Origin: Roseibium alexandrii DFL-11
GTDB lineage: Bacteria; Pseudomonadota; Alphaproteobacteria; Rhizobiales; Stappiaceae
Direction: 5' to 3'
NCBI RefSeq assembly: GCF_000158095.2
Contig: NZ_CM011002.1
Coordinates: forward strand, 5,121,703-5,185,702
DNA: 64,000 bases
The stretch's first letter is position 1, and each line of letters begins with the position of its first letter. Position numbers and translations under genes: made by a program. Below the pieces are notes generated by a model. The model did no database searches and was not told where the DNA came from. It saw only the letters and a program-made list of their open reading frames with translations. Positions 1-9,397 of the stretch are shown in pieces.

Positions 1-527
1 ACCGATCCATCCGGGAGAACATTCTTTATGGGCGGCCTGAGGCGAGTGAAGACGAGCTGCGCGATGCAGCGGAGCGCGCGCACGCGCTTGAGTTCATTGA
101 AAACCTTGAAGATAAATCCGGGCGAAAAGGTTTTGACGCCTATGCCGGAGAGCGCGGAGTCAAACTGTCGGGTGGTCAACGTCAGCGAATCGCAATTGCC
201 CGGGTTCTTTTGAAAAACGCCCCAATTCTGGTGCTGGATGAAGCCACATCTGCGCTCGACTCCGAGGTGGAGGCTGCGATCCAGGAAAATCTGCAGCAAT
301 TGATGGCAGGCAAGACCGTGATCGCAATTGCGCACCGCCTTTCAACAATTGCTGCGCTGGACCGTCTGATCGTGATGGACGGCGGACAGATTGTCCAAGA
401 GGGGACCCATAACAGTCTCTTGACGAACGAAGACGGATTGTATGCGCAGCTCTGGCGGCGGCAGTCAGGTGGCTTCCTTCAGGCGGGATTGCAGACCGAT
501 GAACGGGTTAATTCGAGCGTGTCTTGA
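1..527 (+). CDS. ABC exporter, C-terminal nucleotide-binding part (5' end outside window)
   Basis: This is the last 174 residues of an ABC transporter; the reading frame is open from base 3, so the start and the membrane domain lie to the left of the window. The visible part holds the C-loop LSGGQRQ, the Walker B stretch [12 protein letters not shown] and the H-loop IAHRLST, all intact, so the ATPase half looks functional. It closely resembles the C-terminus of the complete exporter at 3400-5238, including the shared ending YAQLW-x3-QSGGFL. The two are therefore probably duplicated members of the MsbA/Atm1-like exporter class, in which the membrane and ATPase domains share one chain. The substrate cannot be told from this fragment. 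Confidence 0.93.
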   Translation, partial: RSIRENILYGRPEASEDELRDAAERAHALEFIENLEDKSGRKGFDAYAGERGVKLSGGQRQRIAIARVLLKNAPILVLDEATSALDSEVEAAIQENLQQLMAGKTVIAIAHRLSTIAALDRLIVMDGGQIVQEGTHNSLLTNEDGLYAQLWRRQSGGFLQAGLQTDERVNSSVS

Positions 528-578
528 TCTGTATGAATGCGCGTGGCGTAGAAAGCTGGCCAACCGCCTGAGGATCTT

Positions 579-983
579 ATGGTTCATTTCATCACAGCGT
601 ATTTCACCACCGCGATCGTGTTTCTCGCGATAGACTATGTGTGGCTCACCCAAGTCGCCACGCGTTTCTATTTTGATCGCATTGGTCATTTGCTGATGGA
701 GCGCCCGAATATGGGTGCTGCAGCGGCCTTTTATCTCATCTACGTTGTCGGGATCGTTTTGTTTGCCGTAGGTCCGGCGCTAAAAAACGAGAGCTTTTCA
801 TACGCCGTGATGTACGGCGCCATGTTCGGATTCTTCACCTACGCGACGTACGACGTCACCAACTACGCAACCTTGAGAGACTGGCCGGTTATTGTTGCCG
901 TTGTCGACATTGCGTGGGGCACAGTGCTTGGTGCGGTCTCGGCTGGCGCAGGCTATCTGATAAGCCGTCAGATCCTCGGCTGA
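579..983 (+). CDS. DUF2177 family membrane protein
   Basis: The product is a 134-residue, strongly hydrophobic protein with about four membrane helices. The pattern (an early FLAIDYVWL stretch, then a central YATYDVTNYATL motif with conserved polar and aromatic residues) is typical of the DUF2177 family, whose biochemical role is not established. It starts 51 bp after the ABC fragment on the same strand and could be co-transcribed with it. ATG at 579 follows a GAGG-like site. The family call is from memory of its conserved core; function is unknown. Confidence 0.8.
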   Translation: MVHFITAYFTTAIVFLAIDYVWLTQVATRFYFDRIGHLLMERPNMGAAAAFYLIYVVGIVLFAVGPALKNESFSYAVMYGAMFGFFTYATYDVTNYATLRDWPVIVAVVDIAWGTVLGAVSAGAGYLISRQILG

Positions 984-1163
984 TAACTCGGCAGGTCTGC
1001 GAAAAACCGAAACTCCATGAACGTGACGCAGGGTACTGCATGCCTACTCTTAATTGTTGTAGTTACTGATTTTTTACAGCCTTGAGATATCAAGGGCCAA
1101 CACAGATCACTGCGCGGGCTTTCCGAGTGTACCCGCAGGATTGGGTTTGGAGCCCGGATATTC

Positions 1164-2483
1164 GTGACGCTTTCGATAAATGGCCGATTTGTTTCTATGG
1201 TGGTCACTGCAGCCGTCATAATGATGGGTGGAACAGCGTTCGCGTTCTACACGTTCCGGCAAGCAATGATTGCTCAGTTGGGAACGGCAGACAGTGCTCA
1301 GCAATTCCTTCAGGGTAATGTGGCAGAGAACCTTGATGGTCTAATCCTGGATCAGATGATCACCATCGGTCTTGTCGTATCGCCGGTCGGTCTCGCGTTT
1401 CTTGGTCTGGCAGTTGTTTTGGCATTGGGCATTGCCCGTCCGCTCGCCCGCTTGCAAGGAGCGCTTGGCAAGTTGTCTGCCGGTGATCTCGAAGTAGAAA
1501 TCGACGGTGTCGAGCGGTCCGATGAGATCGGTGCTATTGCCCGATCTGTTACAGACTTTCGTGTAAACCTTGCCGAAAGGGCACAAGATCAGGCCCGAAA
1601 AGATCTGGCGCACCAGGATGCCTTGAATGCAGAACGCTCGGCGCTGATGCAGGATGTTGCAGACGATTTTGAGAAATCCGTGCTCGGCGTCGTTTCTTCG
1701 CTGCTTGAAAAGTCTGACAGCGTTGAGAGCAACTCCAATGATCTGACCCGTGCTGTGGAGTCCTCGCTCCGCGCCGTCTCTGAAGTCAGCACTGCGTCGG
1801 CTGATGCCAATCAGTCAGTTGAGACTGTGACCGGGGCTTCCCATCGTTTGTCAGAATCTCTCTCCCGTGTTCGTGAGGATGTGGATCAGGCAACTGACAT
1901 TGCGGATGCTGCGGTCACTGAAGCACGAAAAACCGATGAAATCGTAGGGCGGCTTTCCGAGACGGGCCGGGCGATCGGCGAGATTGTCGAGTTGATAAGC
2001 CAGATTGCCAGCCAGACCAATCTCCTTGCCTTGAACGCAACGATCGAGGCCGCAAGGGCTGGAGAAGCCGGGCGCGGGTTTGCCGTTGTTGCCAGCGAGG
2101 TAAAAGCGTTGGCCGAGCAGACCACCAAGGCAACCGAAGATATTTCTGCGCAAGTTTCGGCTGTACAGGACGTCGCGCAGCAATCCGGTGTCGCCATCGC
2201 GTCGATTGCCGATACGATTGAACGCGTAAGCGCGATTTCCGCCAAGATACGGGATGCCGTGGAAGACCAGACGTCTGCAACCGGCGAGATCAACGGCAGT
2301 GCGCAGACCGCGCTGCTTAGCTCTGAGCGGGTAACCGGCAACGTCGGGACTTTGAACGATGCGATGGAAGCCAGCCGGACAGCGACAGATGGCATGCATC
2401 AAGCCTCTGCAGAACTTGGAACGTTGTCAAACACACTTCAGGCACAGGTCTCGCAGTTCCTACAAAGCGTCCGCGCTGCTTAA
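1164..2483 (+). CDS. Methyl-accepting chemotaxis protein with minimal periplasmic part
   Basis: This 439-residue chemoreceptor has a first membrane helix at about residues 10-30, a second at about 68-93, a HAMP linker to about 146 and a long coiled-coil signalling domain. The kinase-contacting hairpin tip is clear (residues about 271-320, with [20 protein letters not shown]). Only about 35 residues lie between the two helices, far too few for a Cache or four-helix sensor domain. It therefore probably senses membrane or cytoplasmic state, or relays from another protein. The chosen start is a GTG at 1164; the next in-frame ATG (1197) would truncate the first helix. No chemotaxis kinase genes are nearby, so it is an orphan receptor feeding a pathway encoded elsewhere. 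Confidence 0.93.
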   Translation: MTLSINGRFVSMVVTAAVIMMGGTAFAFYTFRQAMIAQLGTADSAQQFLQGNVAENLDGLILDQMITIGLVVSPVGLAFLGLAVVLALGIARPLARLQGALGKLSAGDLEVEIDGVERSDEIGAIARSVTDFRVNLAERAQDQARKDLAHQDALNAERSALMQDVADDFEKSVLGVVSSLLEKSDSVESNSNDLTRAVESSLRAVSEVSTASADANQSVETVTGASHRLSESLSRVREDVDQATDIADAAVTEARKTDEIVGRLSETGRAIGEIVELISQIASQTNLLALNATIEAARAGEAGRGFAVVASEVKALAEQTTKATEDISAQVSAVQDVAQQSGVAIASIADTIERVSAISAKIRDAVEDQTSATGEINGSAQTALLSSERVTGNVGTLNDAMEASRTATDGMHQASAELGTLSNTLQAQVSQFLQSVRAA

Positions 2484-2936
2484 GGCTTTGTCGCTGGTTT
2501 GTGGTGGCTAAGCTCCACTGCCTTACTGGTCCTGGGCTGAGTGAATCATTGCGACCGCTCACTCACATGCCACACATGTGGCTGATTTGTCACAGCTTTA
2601 GGTTTAGGTTGCTTTAGGCCGAAATCAGTCTTCCCTTATCCGCGATTCCAGAGTACCAAAAAGTCCTCAACTCTGACGGGTTGACATTTTCATCCCTTTG
2701 GCCGCCCGGCCAAGCAACCAGGAGGGCTTAAATGCTAAATTGTTCGACGCATCCAGCGACAGCCGTCCATTTGGTTCGCACGGGATCATCCGCACGTTTT
2801 GCTTAAAAAAACGCGCCTGAGTTCCTAACACTTTTCCGACGTCCGGCTTAAGCCGTCCATCAGTTCTGGCTGCATGTGCGTCCTTGCGCATGTCTGCGGG
2901 CGTTACTCTCAATTTCTTTCGTTTCGGAGACACATC
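2484..2936. other. Intergenic region, 453 bp
   Basis: No long gene is seen here. It holds a TTGACA hexamer near 2681 without a convincing -10 partner, and a short 24-codon reading frame at 2732-2806 behind a strong AGGAGG site (listed separately). No terminator with a T-run follows the chemoreceptor gene. Confidence 0.6.
2732..2806 (+). CDS. Possible 24-codon small ORF or leader peptide
   Basis: An ATG at 2732 sits 7 bases after AGGAGG, the strongest ribosome-binding site in this stretch, and opens a 24-codon frame ending in TAA at 2804-2806. The predicted peptide starts MLNCSTHPAT and has no recognised domain. It lies 130 bp upstream of the membrane-protein gene at 2937 and might be a leader peptide. 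The only support is the ribosome-binding site and its position, so this may be chance. Confidence 0.25.
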   Translation: MLNCSTHPATAVHLVRTGSSARFA

Positions 2937-3407
2937 ATGTCTTTCGGTGATCCCTCTGGGCCATTCCAACCCGGCATAGGTCCAGATATCGTCCAGGAGC
3001 CGCCAGTCCGGCGGCCGGACGTTTTCATTGAGCCGCACTTGCGCCCGCGTCCGCCAGTTTTATTGCGTCTGCGCAACTTGTTGAAAATTCTCGGTGTATT
3101 CGGTGGGGCGACTGGCGTTCTGACAGTTCTGTTCGCAGTGCCAGTCATAATTTCCGAATTTGCAGCGATCGAAACTGTTGGCGTCCATGGAAAGATCCTG
3201 ACCGCGCCGCAATTCGCTGACCGGCTTGAAAATCTTCTAATTGGTTCCTTTATCGTAGCTCTATCGCTGGTAAGTTTCTTTGCTTCGGCTGCGATTGTGT
3301 CTCCGCGCCTCGGCGTGCGTGATCATGAAAGGGAACCCTACAAATTCGAGTGCGGAGATGGTCATGAGACTGTCCATCCCACTCATGCAAAGGTTCGTCA
3401 TGTTTAA
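2937..3407 (+). CDS. Unknown two-helix membrane protein upstream of ABC exporter
   Basis: I do not recognise this 156-residue protein. It has a proline-rich N-terminal stretch (residues 1-45), a membrane helix at about 51-73, a short periplasmic or cytoplasmic link, a second helix at about 101-121, and a charged, histidine-containing tail. ATG at 2937 follows GGAG and gives a sensible N-terminus; a longer frame from 2874 would add a segment without features. Its stop codon overlaps the preferred start of the ABC exporter gene by 8 bases, which implies translational coupling. An accessory role to that exporter is a fair inference, not shown. Confidence 0.7.
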   Translation: MSFGDPSGPFQPGIGPDIVQEPPVRRPDVFIEPHLRPRPPVLLRLRNLLKILGVFGGATGVLTVLFAVPVIISEFAAIETVGVHGKILTAPQFADRLENLLIGSFIVALSLVSFFASAAIVSPRLGVRDHEREPYKFECGDGHETVHPTHAKVRHV

Positions 3408-5238
3408 GTGGTTTGAAAACCTGATTGATCCGTTTGAGAACACGGATCTCGATGTCCCGCCGAAAGGGTTCTGGGCGTTCTGTTGGTATTACACAAAACC
3501 CGTGTGGCCGATCCTAGCGGTCGCATCGGTTCTTGGGGCCGCCATCGCCATCCTTGAGGTGTTTATCTTTACCTTTCTCGGCGATTTGGTGAACTGGCTT
3601 GGAACCGAGAATGCGCAGTCATTCTTTGCGGACAATTGGCCACAGCTTCTGTGGATGGGCTTTGTCATCCTGATCCTCTTGCCACTGGTCGCTGCGATCT
3701 GGGAGATAGTGTTCCATCAGGGCTTGATGGGCACCTATCCCATGTCCGTACGTTGGCGGGTTCACCGGTATCTTCTCCGGCAGAGCGTGGCGTTTTATCA
3801 AAATGACTTCGCTGGGCGAATTGCGAACAAGCTGATGCAAACAGCACTCGCGGTTCGGGAGGTGGTGACCCGGATCGCGGACATCCTAGTATATGTGATT
3901 GTCTATTTTGTCGCCGCGCTGTTCATCGTTGCGGAGGCAAGCATCTATTTCGCCATTCCGTTCGTGGCATGGCTTGGCGGGTATCTGTTGACGATGCGCG
4001 TCTTTATCCCGCGTTTGAAAAACGTGTCCCGGGATCAGGCCGATGCGCGATCAGTTATGACGGGACACGTGGTAGATGCGTACACCAATATCTCGACTGT
4101 GAAACTCTTCTCCCACGCGGCGCGCGAAGAAGACTATGCGAAGAGGTCGATGCTCGACTTTCTGAAGACGGTCTTCCTTCAGATGCGGCTCGTCACGGGC
4201 ATGAACATCACCCTGACAACGCTGAACATGGCGTTGCTCTTCGCGGTCTCAGCGATGTCCATTATGCTTTGGCAGCAAGGGTTGGTGAGCACTGGCGAAA
4301 TCGCGGTGGCGGTCGCCCTTGTCCTGCGTTTCCAGGGGATGTCGCAGTGGATCCTTTGGGAAGTGTCCGGCCTGTTTGAAAACATCGGCACAGTTCAGGA
4401 CGGCATCAACACGATTTCCCGCGAACGGGATGTGGTGGATGTTCCAAACGCCAAGCATCTGGTCGTCGACAAAGGGGAGATCGAGTTCGAGCGGATCCGA
4501 TTCCACTATGGCAAGGAAGCCGGCGTCATCGAGGATCTGTCCTTGAAGATCAAGGCTGGCGAAAAAATCGGGCTGATCGGACGGTCGGGGGCAGGCAAGT
4601 CCACCTTGGTCAACCTGCTTCTGCGCTTCTATGATCTGGAAGGCGGACGGGTGCTGATCGATGGTCAGGACGTTGCCAAGGTCCTGCAGGACGACATCCG
4701 GGCTAACGTGGGTGTCGTTACCCAGGATACGTCCCTGTTGCACCGGTCTATCTTCGAGAACGTTGCGTATGGCAAACCGGACGTCAGCCGCGAGGAAGTC
4801 GAGGCAGCTCTGGAAAAAGCGCATGCAATCGAGTTCGTCCGCAGTCTCGAAGATCAAAACGGGCGTGTCGGACTAGATGCGCATGTCGGCGAGCGCGGGG
4901 TGAAACTCTCAGGCGGTCAGCGCCAGAGGATCGCGATTGCGCGGGTGCTTCTTAAAGATGCCCCGATCCTGGCCCTGGATGAGGCGACATCGGCGCTGGA
5001 TTCAGAAGTCGAGATCGCAATCCAGGAAAGCCTGTTCGATCTGATGGAAGGCAAAACCGTTATCGCGATTGCGCACCGGCTGTCCACGATTGCGGCGATG
5101 GACCGGCTCATTGTCATGGACCATGGTCGAATCATCGAGGAAGGATCGCATCAGGAGCTGTTGGACCTGAACGGTCTTTACGCTCAGCTTTGGCAGCACC
5201 AGTCCGGTGGTTTCCTGGCGCCGGTTCAGGCGGCTTGA
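3400..5238 (+). CDS. ABC exporter, fused permease and ATPase (MsbA/Atm1-like)
   Basis: This 612-residue protein carries a six-helix ABC membrane domain (about residues 28-330) followed by a nucleotide-binding domain. Walker A is GRSGAGKST near residue 395, the C-loop LSGGQRQ near 502, Walker [13 protein letters not shown] near 525, and the H-loop IAHRLST near 557. Such proteins work as dimers in the inner membrane and export lipids, peptides or conjugates; the substrate is unknown. Start choice is open: ATG 3400 follows AAGG and overlaps the upstream stop, while ATG 3364 has GGAG at 3354-3357. It is a paralogue of the fragment at the left edge, so the region may hold a duplicated exporter pair. 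Confidence 0.93.
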   Translation: MFKWFENLIDPFENTDLDVPPKGFWAFCWYYTKPVWPILAVASVLGAAIAILEVFIFTFLGDLVNWLGTENAQSFFADNWPQLLWMGFVILILLPLVAAIWEIVFHQGLMGTYPMSVRWRVHRYLLRQSVAFYQNDFAGRIANKLMQTALAVREVVTRIADILVYVIVYFVAALFIVAEASIYFAIPFVAWLGGYLLTMRVFIPRLKNVSRDQADARSVMTGHVVDAYTNISTVKLFSHAAREEDYAKRSMLDFLKTVFLQMRLVTGMNITLTTLNMALLFAVSAMSIMLWQQGLVSTGEIAVAVALVLRFQGMSQWILWEVSGLFENIGTVQDGINTISRERDVVDVPNAKHLVVDKGEIEFERIRFHYGKEAGVIEDLSLKIKAGEKIGLIGRSGAGKSTLVNLLLRFYDLEGGRVLIDGQDVAKVLQDDIRANVGVVTQDTSLLHRSIFENVAYGKPDVSREEVEAALEKAHAIEFVRSLEDQNGRVGLDAHVGERGVKLSGGQRQRIAIARVLLKDAPILALDEATSALDSEVEIAIQESLFDLMEGKTVIAIAHRLSTIAAMDRLIVMDHGRIIEEGSHQELLDLNGLYAQLWQHQSGGFLAPVQAA

Positions 5239-5543
5239 TTCCAGCCATATCGTCACGCGAGGCCGGGGAAATATATTTTCCGGCCTTGCGATTTTCCGAA
5301 AAACGGCAGAAAAACGGCGCGAGCGCAGTTTCGGCTGCGACATATGCGTTCTAAGGCGTTTGTTGAACTGGACAAGCGCTTTGAACGGTGCAAAAAGACA
5401 CACGCCTTGCCCGGTGCGGAAATCTGCCGCACCCGGCAACCGTTGAGCCCGGCACTGGTCTGCCTATCCTTGATCTCAGGGACGGGCCCGGACGTGCGAC
5501 GGGCTTTCGGTACAGAATAAACTGGTTTCGAGAGGACGCGACC
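5239..5543 (+). promoter_or_regulatory. petABC leader region with long hairpin at 5407-5439
   Basis: This 305-bp gap precedes the bc1 operon and holds no separate gene. Bases 5407-5439 form a strong hairpin: a left arm TTGCC-C-GGTGCGG pairs with CCGCACC-C-GGCAA, twelve pairs with one C-C mismatch, around a 7-base loop. It lies about 105 bases upstream of the petA TTG start, without a T-run. It could be an mRNA leader structure that affects stability or translation. The reading frame through this stretch is in phase with petA, but it is not protein-like and has no strong ribosome site. Confidence 0.45.
5260..5286 (+). terminator. Hairpin after ABC exporter gene
   Basis: A 27-base near-palindrome (AGGCCGG ... 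CCGGCCT) begins 22 bp after the exporter stop. It gives an 11-pair stem, two of the pairs G-T, and a 5-base loop. Only a weak T-rich stretch follows, so termination may be partial. Confidence 0.45.
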
Positions 5544-6104
5544 TTGGCAAATACGGATCAGGCGGAACCGACCCGCCGAGATTTCCTCTACATTGCGACC
5601 GGCGCTATGGGTGTCGTCGGCGCTGGCGCGCTGGTATGGCCATTCATCGATCAGATGAACCCGGATGCCTCCGCTTTGGCTCTGGCTTCTATTGAAGTCG
5701 ACGTCTCTGCCGTGGAAGAGGGGCAGTCTATCAGCGTGAAATGGCGTGGTAAGCCGGTCTTCATCCGCAACCGTACGGATGCGGAAGTGGAAGACGCGAA
5801 TGCTGTTGCGGTTTCGGATCTGCCGGACCCGCTCGCACGCAACGCCAACCTTCCTGCCGACGCCGAAGCGACGGACGTGAACCGCGGCATCGAGGGCAAT
5901 GAGAAGCTGCTGGTTCAAGTTGGTATCTGCACACACCTTGGCTGCGTCCCAGTGGGTGATGCTGGTGAGTACGGCGGCTGGTTCTGCCCGTGCCACGGCT
6001 CGCACTACGACACCGCCGGCCGGATCCGTAAGGGCCCGGCGCCTGAGAACCTGCTCATTCCGCCGCTTGAGATGGTCAGCGAGACCACCATCAAGATCGG
6101 CTAA
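5544..6104 (+). CDS. petA: Ubiquinol-cytochrome c reductase, Rieske iron-sulfur subunit
   Basis: This 186-residue subunit of the bc1 complex passes electrons from ubiquinol to cytochrome c1 through a 2Fe-2S centre on the periplasmic side. A twin-arginine signal-anchor begins at R11-R12 (RRDFLYIA) and runs through the single membrane helix (about 15-37). The cluster-binding boxes are CTHLGC (C129, H131, C134) and CPCHGSH (C148, C150, H151), so all four ligands and the disulfide pair are present. The start is a TTG at 5544, preceded by AGAGG at 8 bases; this puts the twin arginines at the usual distance from the N-terminus, while the upstream ATG at 5388 would add 52 unlike residues. It is the first gene of petABC. 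Confidence 0.96.
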   Translation: MANTDQAEPTRRDFLYIATGAMGVVGAGALVWPFIDQMNPDASALALASIEVDVSAVEEGQSISVKWRGKPVFIRNRTDAEVEDANAVAVSDLPDPLARNANLPADAEATDVNRGIEGNEKLLVQVGICTHLGCVPVGDAGEYGGWFCPCHGSHYDTAGRIRKGPAPENLLIPPLEMVSETTIKIG

Positions 6105-6130
6105 CGGCACGAGTTAATCTGGAGGCAGCC

Positions 6131-7396
6131 ATGGCTGGACATTCTGAATATGTACCGCAGAGCGCTGCGGCAAAGTGGCTTGAGAGCCGTTTGCCGGTCA
6201 TATCGCTCGTACGCGGATCTTTCGTCGACTTTCCGACACCGAAGAACCTGAATTATTTCTGGACCTTCGGCGGGATCCTTTTCTTTGTGCTCATTGCGCA
6301 GATCCTGACAGGGATCGTGCTCGTGATGCACTACACGGCTAGCACAACCGCGGCATTTGACAGCGTTGAGCACATCATGCGCGATGTGAACTTCGGCTGG
6401 ATGCTGCGTTACCTGCACGCCAACGGCGCGTCGATGTTCTTCATCGCCGTATACATTCACATTTTCCGTGGATTGTATTACGGGTCATACAAGGCTCCGC
6501 GCGAAATCTCCTGGATCCTGGGTGTAATCATCTTCCTTTTGATGATGGCAACCGCATTCATGGGTTACGTTCTGCCATGGGGGCAGATGTCCTTCTGGGG
6601 CGCGACTGTTATCACCAACCTGTTCTCGGCAATCCCGGTTGTCGGTGAGAGTGTAGTGATCTGGCTGTGGGGCGGCTTTGCGGTCGACAATCCGACGCTG
6701 ACACGCTTCTTCTCGCTGCACTATCTGCTGCCGTTCATGATCTTCGGTGTTGTCCTGCTGCACGTGTGGGCGTTCCACACCACTGGCAACAACAACCCGA
6801 CAGGCGTCCAGCCGAAGACCAAACAGGACACGATCCCGTTCCATCCGTACTACACGATCAAGGACCTGTTCGCGATTGTCGTGTTCATGATCCTCTTCGC
6901 GTACTTCGTCTTCTATCTGCCGAACTACCTGGGTCACGCCGACAACTACATCGAGGCGAACCCGCTCGTCACGCCGGCGCACATCGTTCCTGAATGGTAC
7001 TTCTTGCCGTTCTACGCGATCTTGCGCGCTGTTCCGGACAAGCTCGGCGGTGTTGTTCTGATGTTTGGTGCGATTGCGGTGCTGTTCATCCTGCCGTGGC
7101 TGGACACTTCCAAGGTCCGCTCCGGTGCCTACCGTCCGCTGTTCAAGCAGTTCTTCTGGATCTTTGCAGCGAACGCTGTGGTTCTGGGCTACCTCGGCGC
7201 CATGCCGGCGGAAGGGATCTACGTGATCATGTCCCAGATCTGCACCACCATCTACTTTGCCTACTTCCTTATCGCCCTGCCGCTGTTGGGCTTCCTGGAG
7301 AAACCGAAGCCACTTCCGGCATCAATCTCCGAGTCGGTGCTCAAGGGCGGATCCGGCACACCGGTCGGCGCAGCAGCCGCACCGGAAACGAAATAA
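6131..7396 (+). CDS. petB: Cytochrome b subunit of bc1 complex
   Basis: This 421-residue, eight-helix protein is the core of the bc1 complex and holds both b-type hemes and the two quinone sites. The heme-ligand histidines appear as pairs H96/H110 and H197/H211. The Qo-site motif PEWY is at 287-290, and [13 protein letters not shown] precedes the second histidine pair. The start ATG follows a near-perfect GGAGG. It begins 26 bp after petA and is separated by 30 bp from petC, so the three genes form one operon. Its C-terminus is a short, low-complexity alanine-rich tail, which may be clade-specific. Confidence 0.97.
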   Translation: MAGHSEYVPQSAAAKWLESRLPVISLVRGSFVDFPTPKNLNYFWTFGGILFFVLIAQILTGIVLVMHYTASTTAAFDSVEHIMRDVNFGWMLRYLHANGASMFFIAVYIHIFRGLYYGSYKAPREISWILGVIIFLLMMATAFMGYVLPWGQMSFWGATVITNLFSAIPVVGESVVIWLWGGFAVDNPTLTRFFSLHYLLPFMIFGVVLLHVWAFHTTGNNNPTGVQPKTKQDTIPFHPYYTIKDLFAIVVFMILFAYFVFYLPNYLGHADNYIEANPLVTPAHIVPEWYFLPFYAILRAVPDKLGGVVLMFGAIAVLFILPWLDTSKVRSGAYRPLFKQFFWIFAANAVVLGYLGAMPAEGIYVIMSQICTTIYFAYFLIALPLLGFLEKPKPLPASISESVLKGGSGTPVGAAAAPETK

Positions 7397-7426
7397 CGCG
7401 AACCGGATCGGGAGTTATTTGAGACA

Positions 7427-8266
7427 ATGAAAACCATGATCACAATGGTTCGTTCCCTCGCAGCGGTGGCGGCTCTCGCCATCGCATCCCCGGCTTTTGC
7501 CGCTGGAGCGAAGGTTGAAATCGATTATCAGGATTGGTCCTTTGCCGGACCGTTCGGTTACTACGACCGTGCGCAGTTGCAACGTGGCTTCAAGGTCTAC
7601 GTCGAAAACTGTTCAGCCTGTCATGCATTGAGCCGTGTTGCATTCCGTAACCTGGCGGAGGACGGCGGTCCGAGCTTTACCGAAGACCAGGCCAAAGCAA
7701 TTGCTGCAGACTACACGGTTGTAGATGGCCCGGATGATTTCGGCGACATGTACGATCGTCCGGCAATCCTGGCTGACCGCTTCCCGTCGCCGTTTCCGAA
7801 TGAAAACGCGGCGCGTGCGGCCAACAATGGGGCGTATCCGCCGGACTTTTCGCTCCTCGCGAAAGCGCGCGCGCCGCAGCGCGGTTTCCCTGGGTTTGTT
7901 TTTGACATCTTCACCCAGTACCAGGAAAACGGTCCAGACTACATCTACTCATTGCTGACGGGTTACGTCGATCCGCCAGAGGGCGTGGAAGTTCCGGTTG
8001 GCCAGTACTACAACCATTCCTTCTTGGCTGGTGAGTTTATCTCGATGGCGCCGCCTCTTTTCGAGGAAGCCGTTGAGTACACCGATGGCACACCGATGAC
8101 TGTTGAGAATTATGCGCGCGACGTTTCTGCGTTCATGATGTGGGCCGCTGAGCCGCATTTGGAAGACCGCAAGAAGATCGGCTTCCGAGTGATGCTGTTC
8201 CTCATCGTTTTCGCTGGCATGCTTTACTTCACCAAGAAGAAGATCTGGCGCGACGTCGAGCACTAA
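7427..8266 (+). CDS. petC: Cytochrome c1 of bc1 complex
   Basis: This 279-residue protein is the heme c1 subunit that accepts electrons from the Rieske protein. A Sec signal peptide ends near residue 26. The covalent heme site is CSACH (C62, C65, H66), and the axial methionine is probably M207 in FISMAPPLF. A single C-terminal membrane anchor with a lysine-rich stop follows (about 255-275). It is a stand-alone c1, unlike the fused cytochrome b/c1 found in some Bradyrhizobium relatives. ATG 7427 has GGAG about 12 bases upstream; ATG 7436 is possible. A strong terminator at 8292 closes the operon. Confidence 0.96.
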   Translation: MKTMITMVRSLAAVAALAIASPAFAAGAKVEIDYQDWSFAGPFGYYDRAQLQRGFKVYVENCSACHALSRVAFRNLAEDGGPSFTEDQAKAIAADYTVVDGPDDFGDMYDRPAILADRFPSPFPNENAARAANNGAYPPDFSLLAKARAPQRGFPGFVFDIFTQYQENGPDYIYSLLTGYVDPPEGVEVPVGQYYNHSFLAGEFISMAPPLFEEAVEYTDGTPMTVENYARDVSAFMMWAAEPHLEDRKKIGFRVMLFLIVFAGMLYFTKKKIWRDVEH

Positions 8267-8291
8267 GCTCCAAGCATAAAGAAGCACTCGG

Positions 8292-8321
8292 AAAAAGGCG
8301 GGCATTGAGCCCGCCTTTTTT
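8292..8321 (+). terminator. Rho-independent terminator of petABC
   Basis: A 7-bp GC stem GGCGGGC/GCCCGCC around loop ATTGA is flanked by AAAAA before and six T after. It starts 26 bases after the petC stop. Confidence 0.93.
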
Positions 8322-8397
8322 CATTTGCCCGCTGTTCATTGCTGGCTCGGGTTGTTAAGCAAAACGGTAATTCAGGAACTCATCCAGCGAGGGCAAA

Positions 8398-9276
8398 ATG
8401 AGCGACGCAGTTCTGGGGATTATTGGCGGATCCGGGATCTATGACCTTCCTGGTCTTGAGGATGCGCAATGGATCAGCGTCGAAAGTCCATGGGGCACGC
8501 CGTCGGATCAGGTTCGGATCGGGACGATTGACGGTCTCAAGATAGTATTCCTGCCGCGCCACGGCCGGGGGCATGTCTATTCGCCGACGACGATCAATTA
8601 CCGCGCCAATATTGACGTCATGAAGCGGTGCGGTGTAACGGATCTTCTATCCGTCTCTGCGTGCGGCTCTTTAAAAGAAGAGCATGAACCGGGCATGTTT
8701 GTGCTGGTCGATCAGTTCATCGATCGTACAATCGCACGTGAAAAGAGCTTCTTCGGGACCGGATGTGTGGCCCATGTCTCCATGGCAACTCCAGTCAGCC
8801 CGAAACTGGTTGACGCCGTTGCCGCAGCGGCGGAAGCGGAAGGCCTGAAATACCATAAGGGCGGGACCTATCTCGCTATGGAAGGTCCGCAGTTTTCGTC
8901 GCTTGCGGAAAGTGAACTTTACCGGACCTGGAATTGCGATGTTATTGGCATGACGAACATGCCGGAGGCCAAGCTCGCGCGGGAAGCGGAAATCTCCTAT
9001 GCGACCGTTGCCATGGTGACCGACTATGACAGCTGGCATCCGGACCATGGTGAAGTCGACATTCAGGCAATTTTGAAAGTCCTGCATGACAATGCGGCCA
9101 ATGCGCAAAGACTGGTCGCCCGTGTTGCTAAAGACCTTCCCAGAGAGCATCAATCCTGTCCGGCCGGCTCCGACACTGCTCTTGAATTTGCCCTGATGAC
9201 TGCGCCGGAAAAGCGCGATCCGGAATTAGTCGCCAAACTCGATGCGGTTGCAGGGCGTGTCTTGAATCGCAGCTGA
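8398..9276 (+). CDS. mtnP: S-methyl-5'-thioadenosine phosphorylase
   Basis: This 292-residue enzyme of the PNP/UDP phosphorylase family 2 cleaves methylthioadenosine, the by-product of polyamine and autoinducer synthesis, to adenine and methylthioribose phosphate. Diagnostic stretches are GGSGIYDLPGL at the start, the phosphate-site LPRHGRGH, AMEGPQFSS, and IGMTNMPEAKLAREAE with the base-binding residues; DYD follows in the VTDYDSWH segment. It precedes apt by 121 bp. The pair makes sense together, because the adenine released here is reclaimed by Apt. ATG 8398 follows GAGGGC. Confidence 0.94.
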   Translation: MSDAVLGIIGGSGIYDLPGLEDAQWISVESPWGTPSDQVRIGTIDGLKIVFLPRHGRGHVYSPTTINYRANIDVMKRCGVTDLLSVSACGSLKEEHEPGMFVLVDQFIDRTIAREKSFFGTGCVAHVSMATPVSPKLVDAVAAAAEAEGLKYHKGGTYLAMEGPQFSSLAESELYRTWNCDVIGMTNMPEAKLAREAEISYATVAMVTDYDSWHPDHGEVDIQAILKVLHDNAANAQRLVARVAKDLPREHQSCPAGSDTALEFALMTAPEKRDPELVAKLDAVAGRVLNRS

Positions 9277-9397
9277 CACCTACATCTCATAACCATCAAA
9301 AGACTTCGACCGGCGCGGTAATCTTGATATAAGCGTCGGTCGGGGCTGTGCAGCGGATTGTGTTGCGCGACATTGTTTTTGCAGGAAAGAGAGCAAA

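Noticed and set aside
5388..5543. 52-residue N-terminal extension of PetA from an upstream ATG
   Set aside because: It would move the twin-arginine signal far from the N-terminus. The TTG at 5544 has a ribosome site and gives the normal length.
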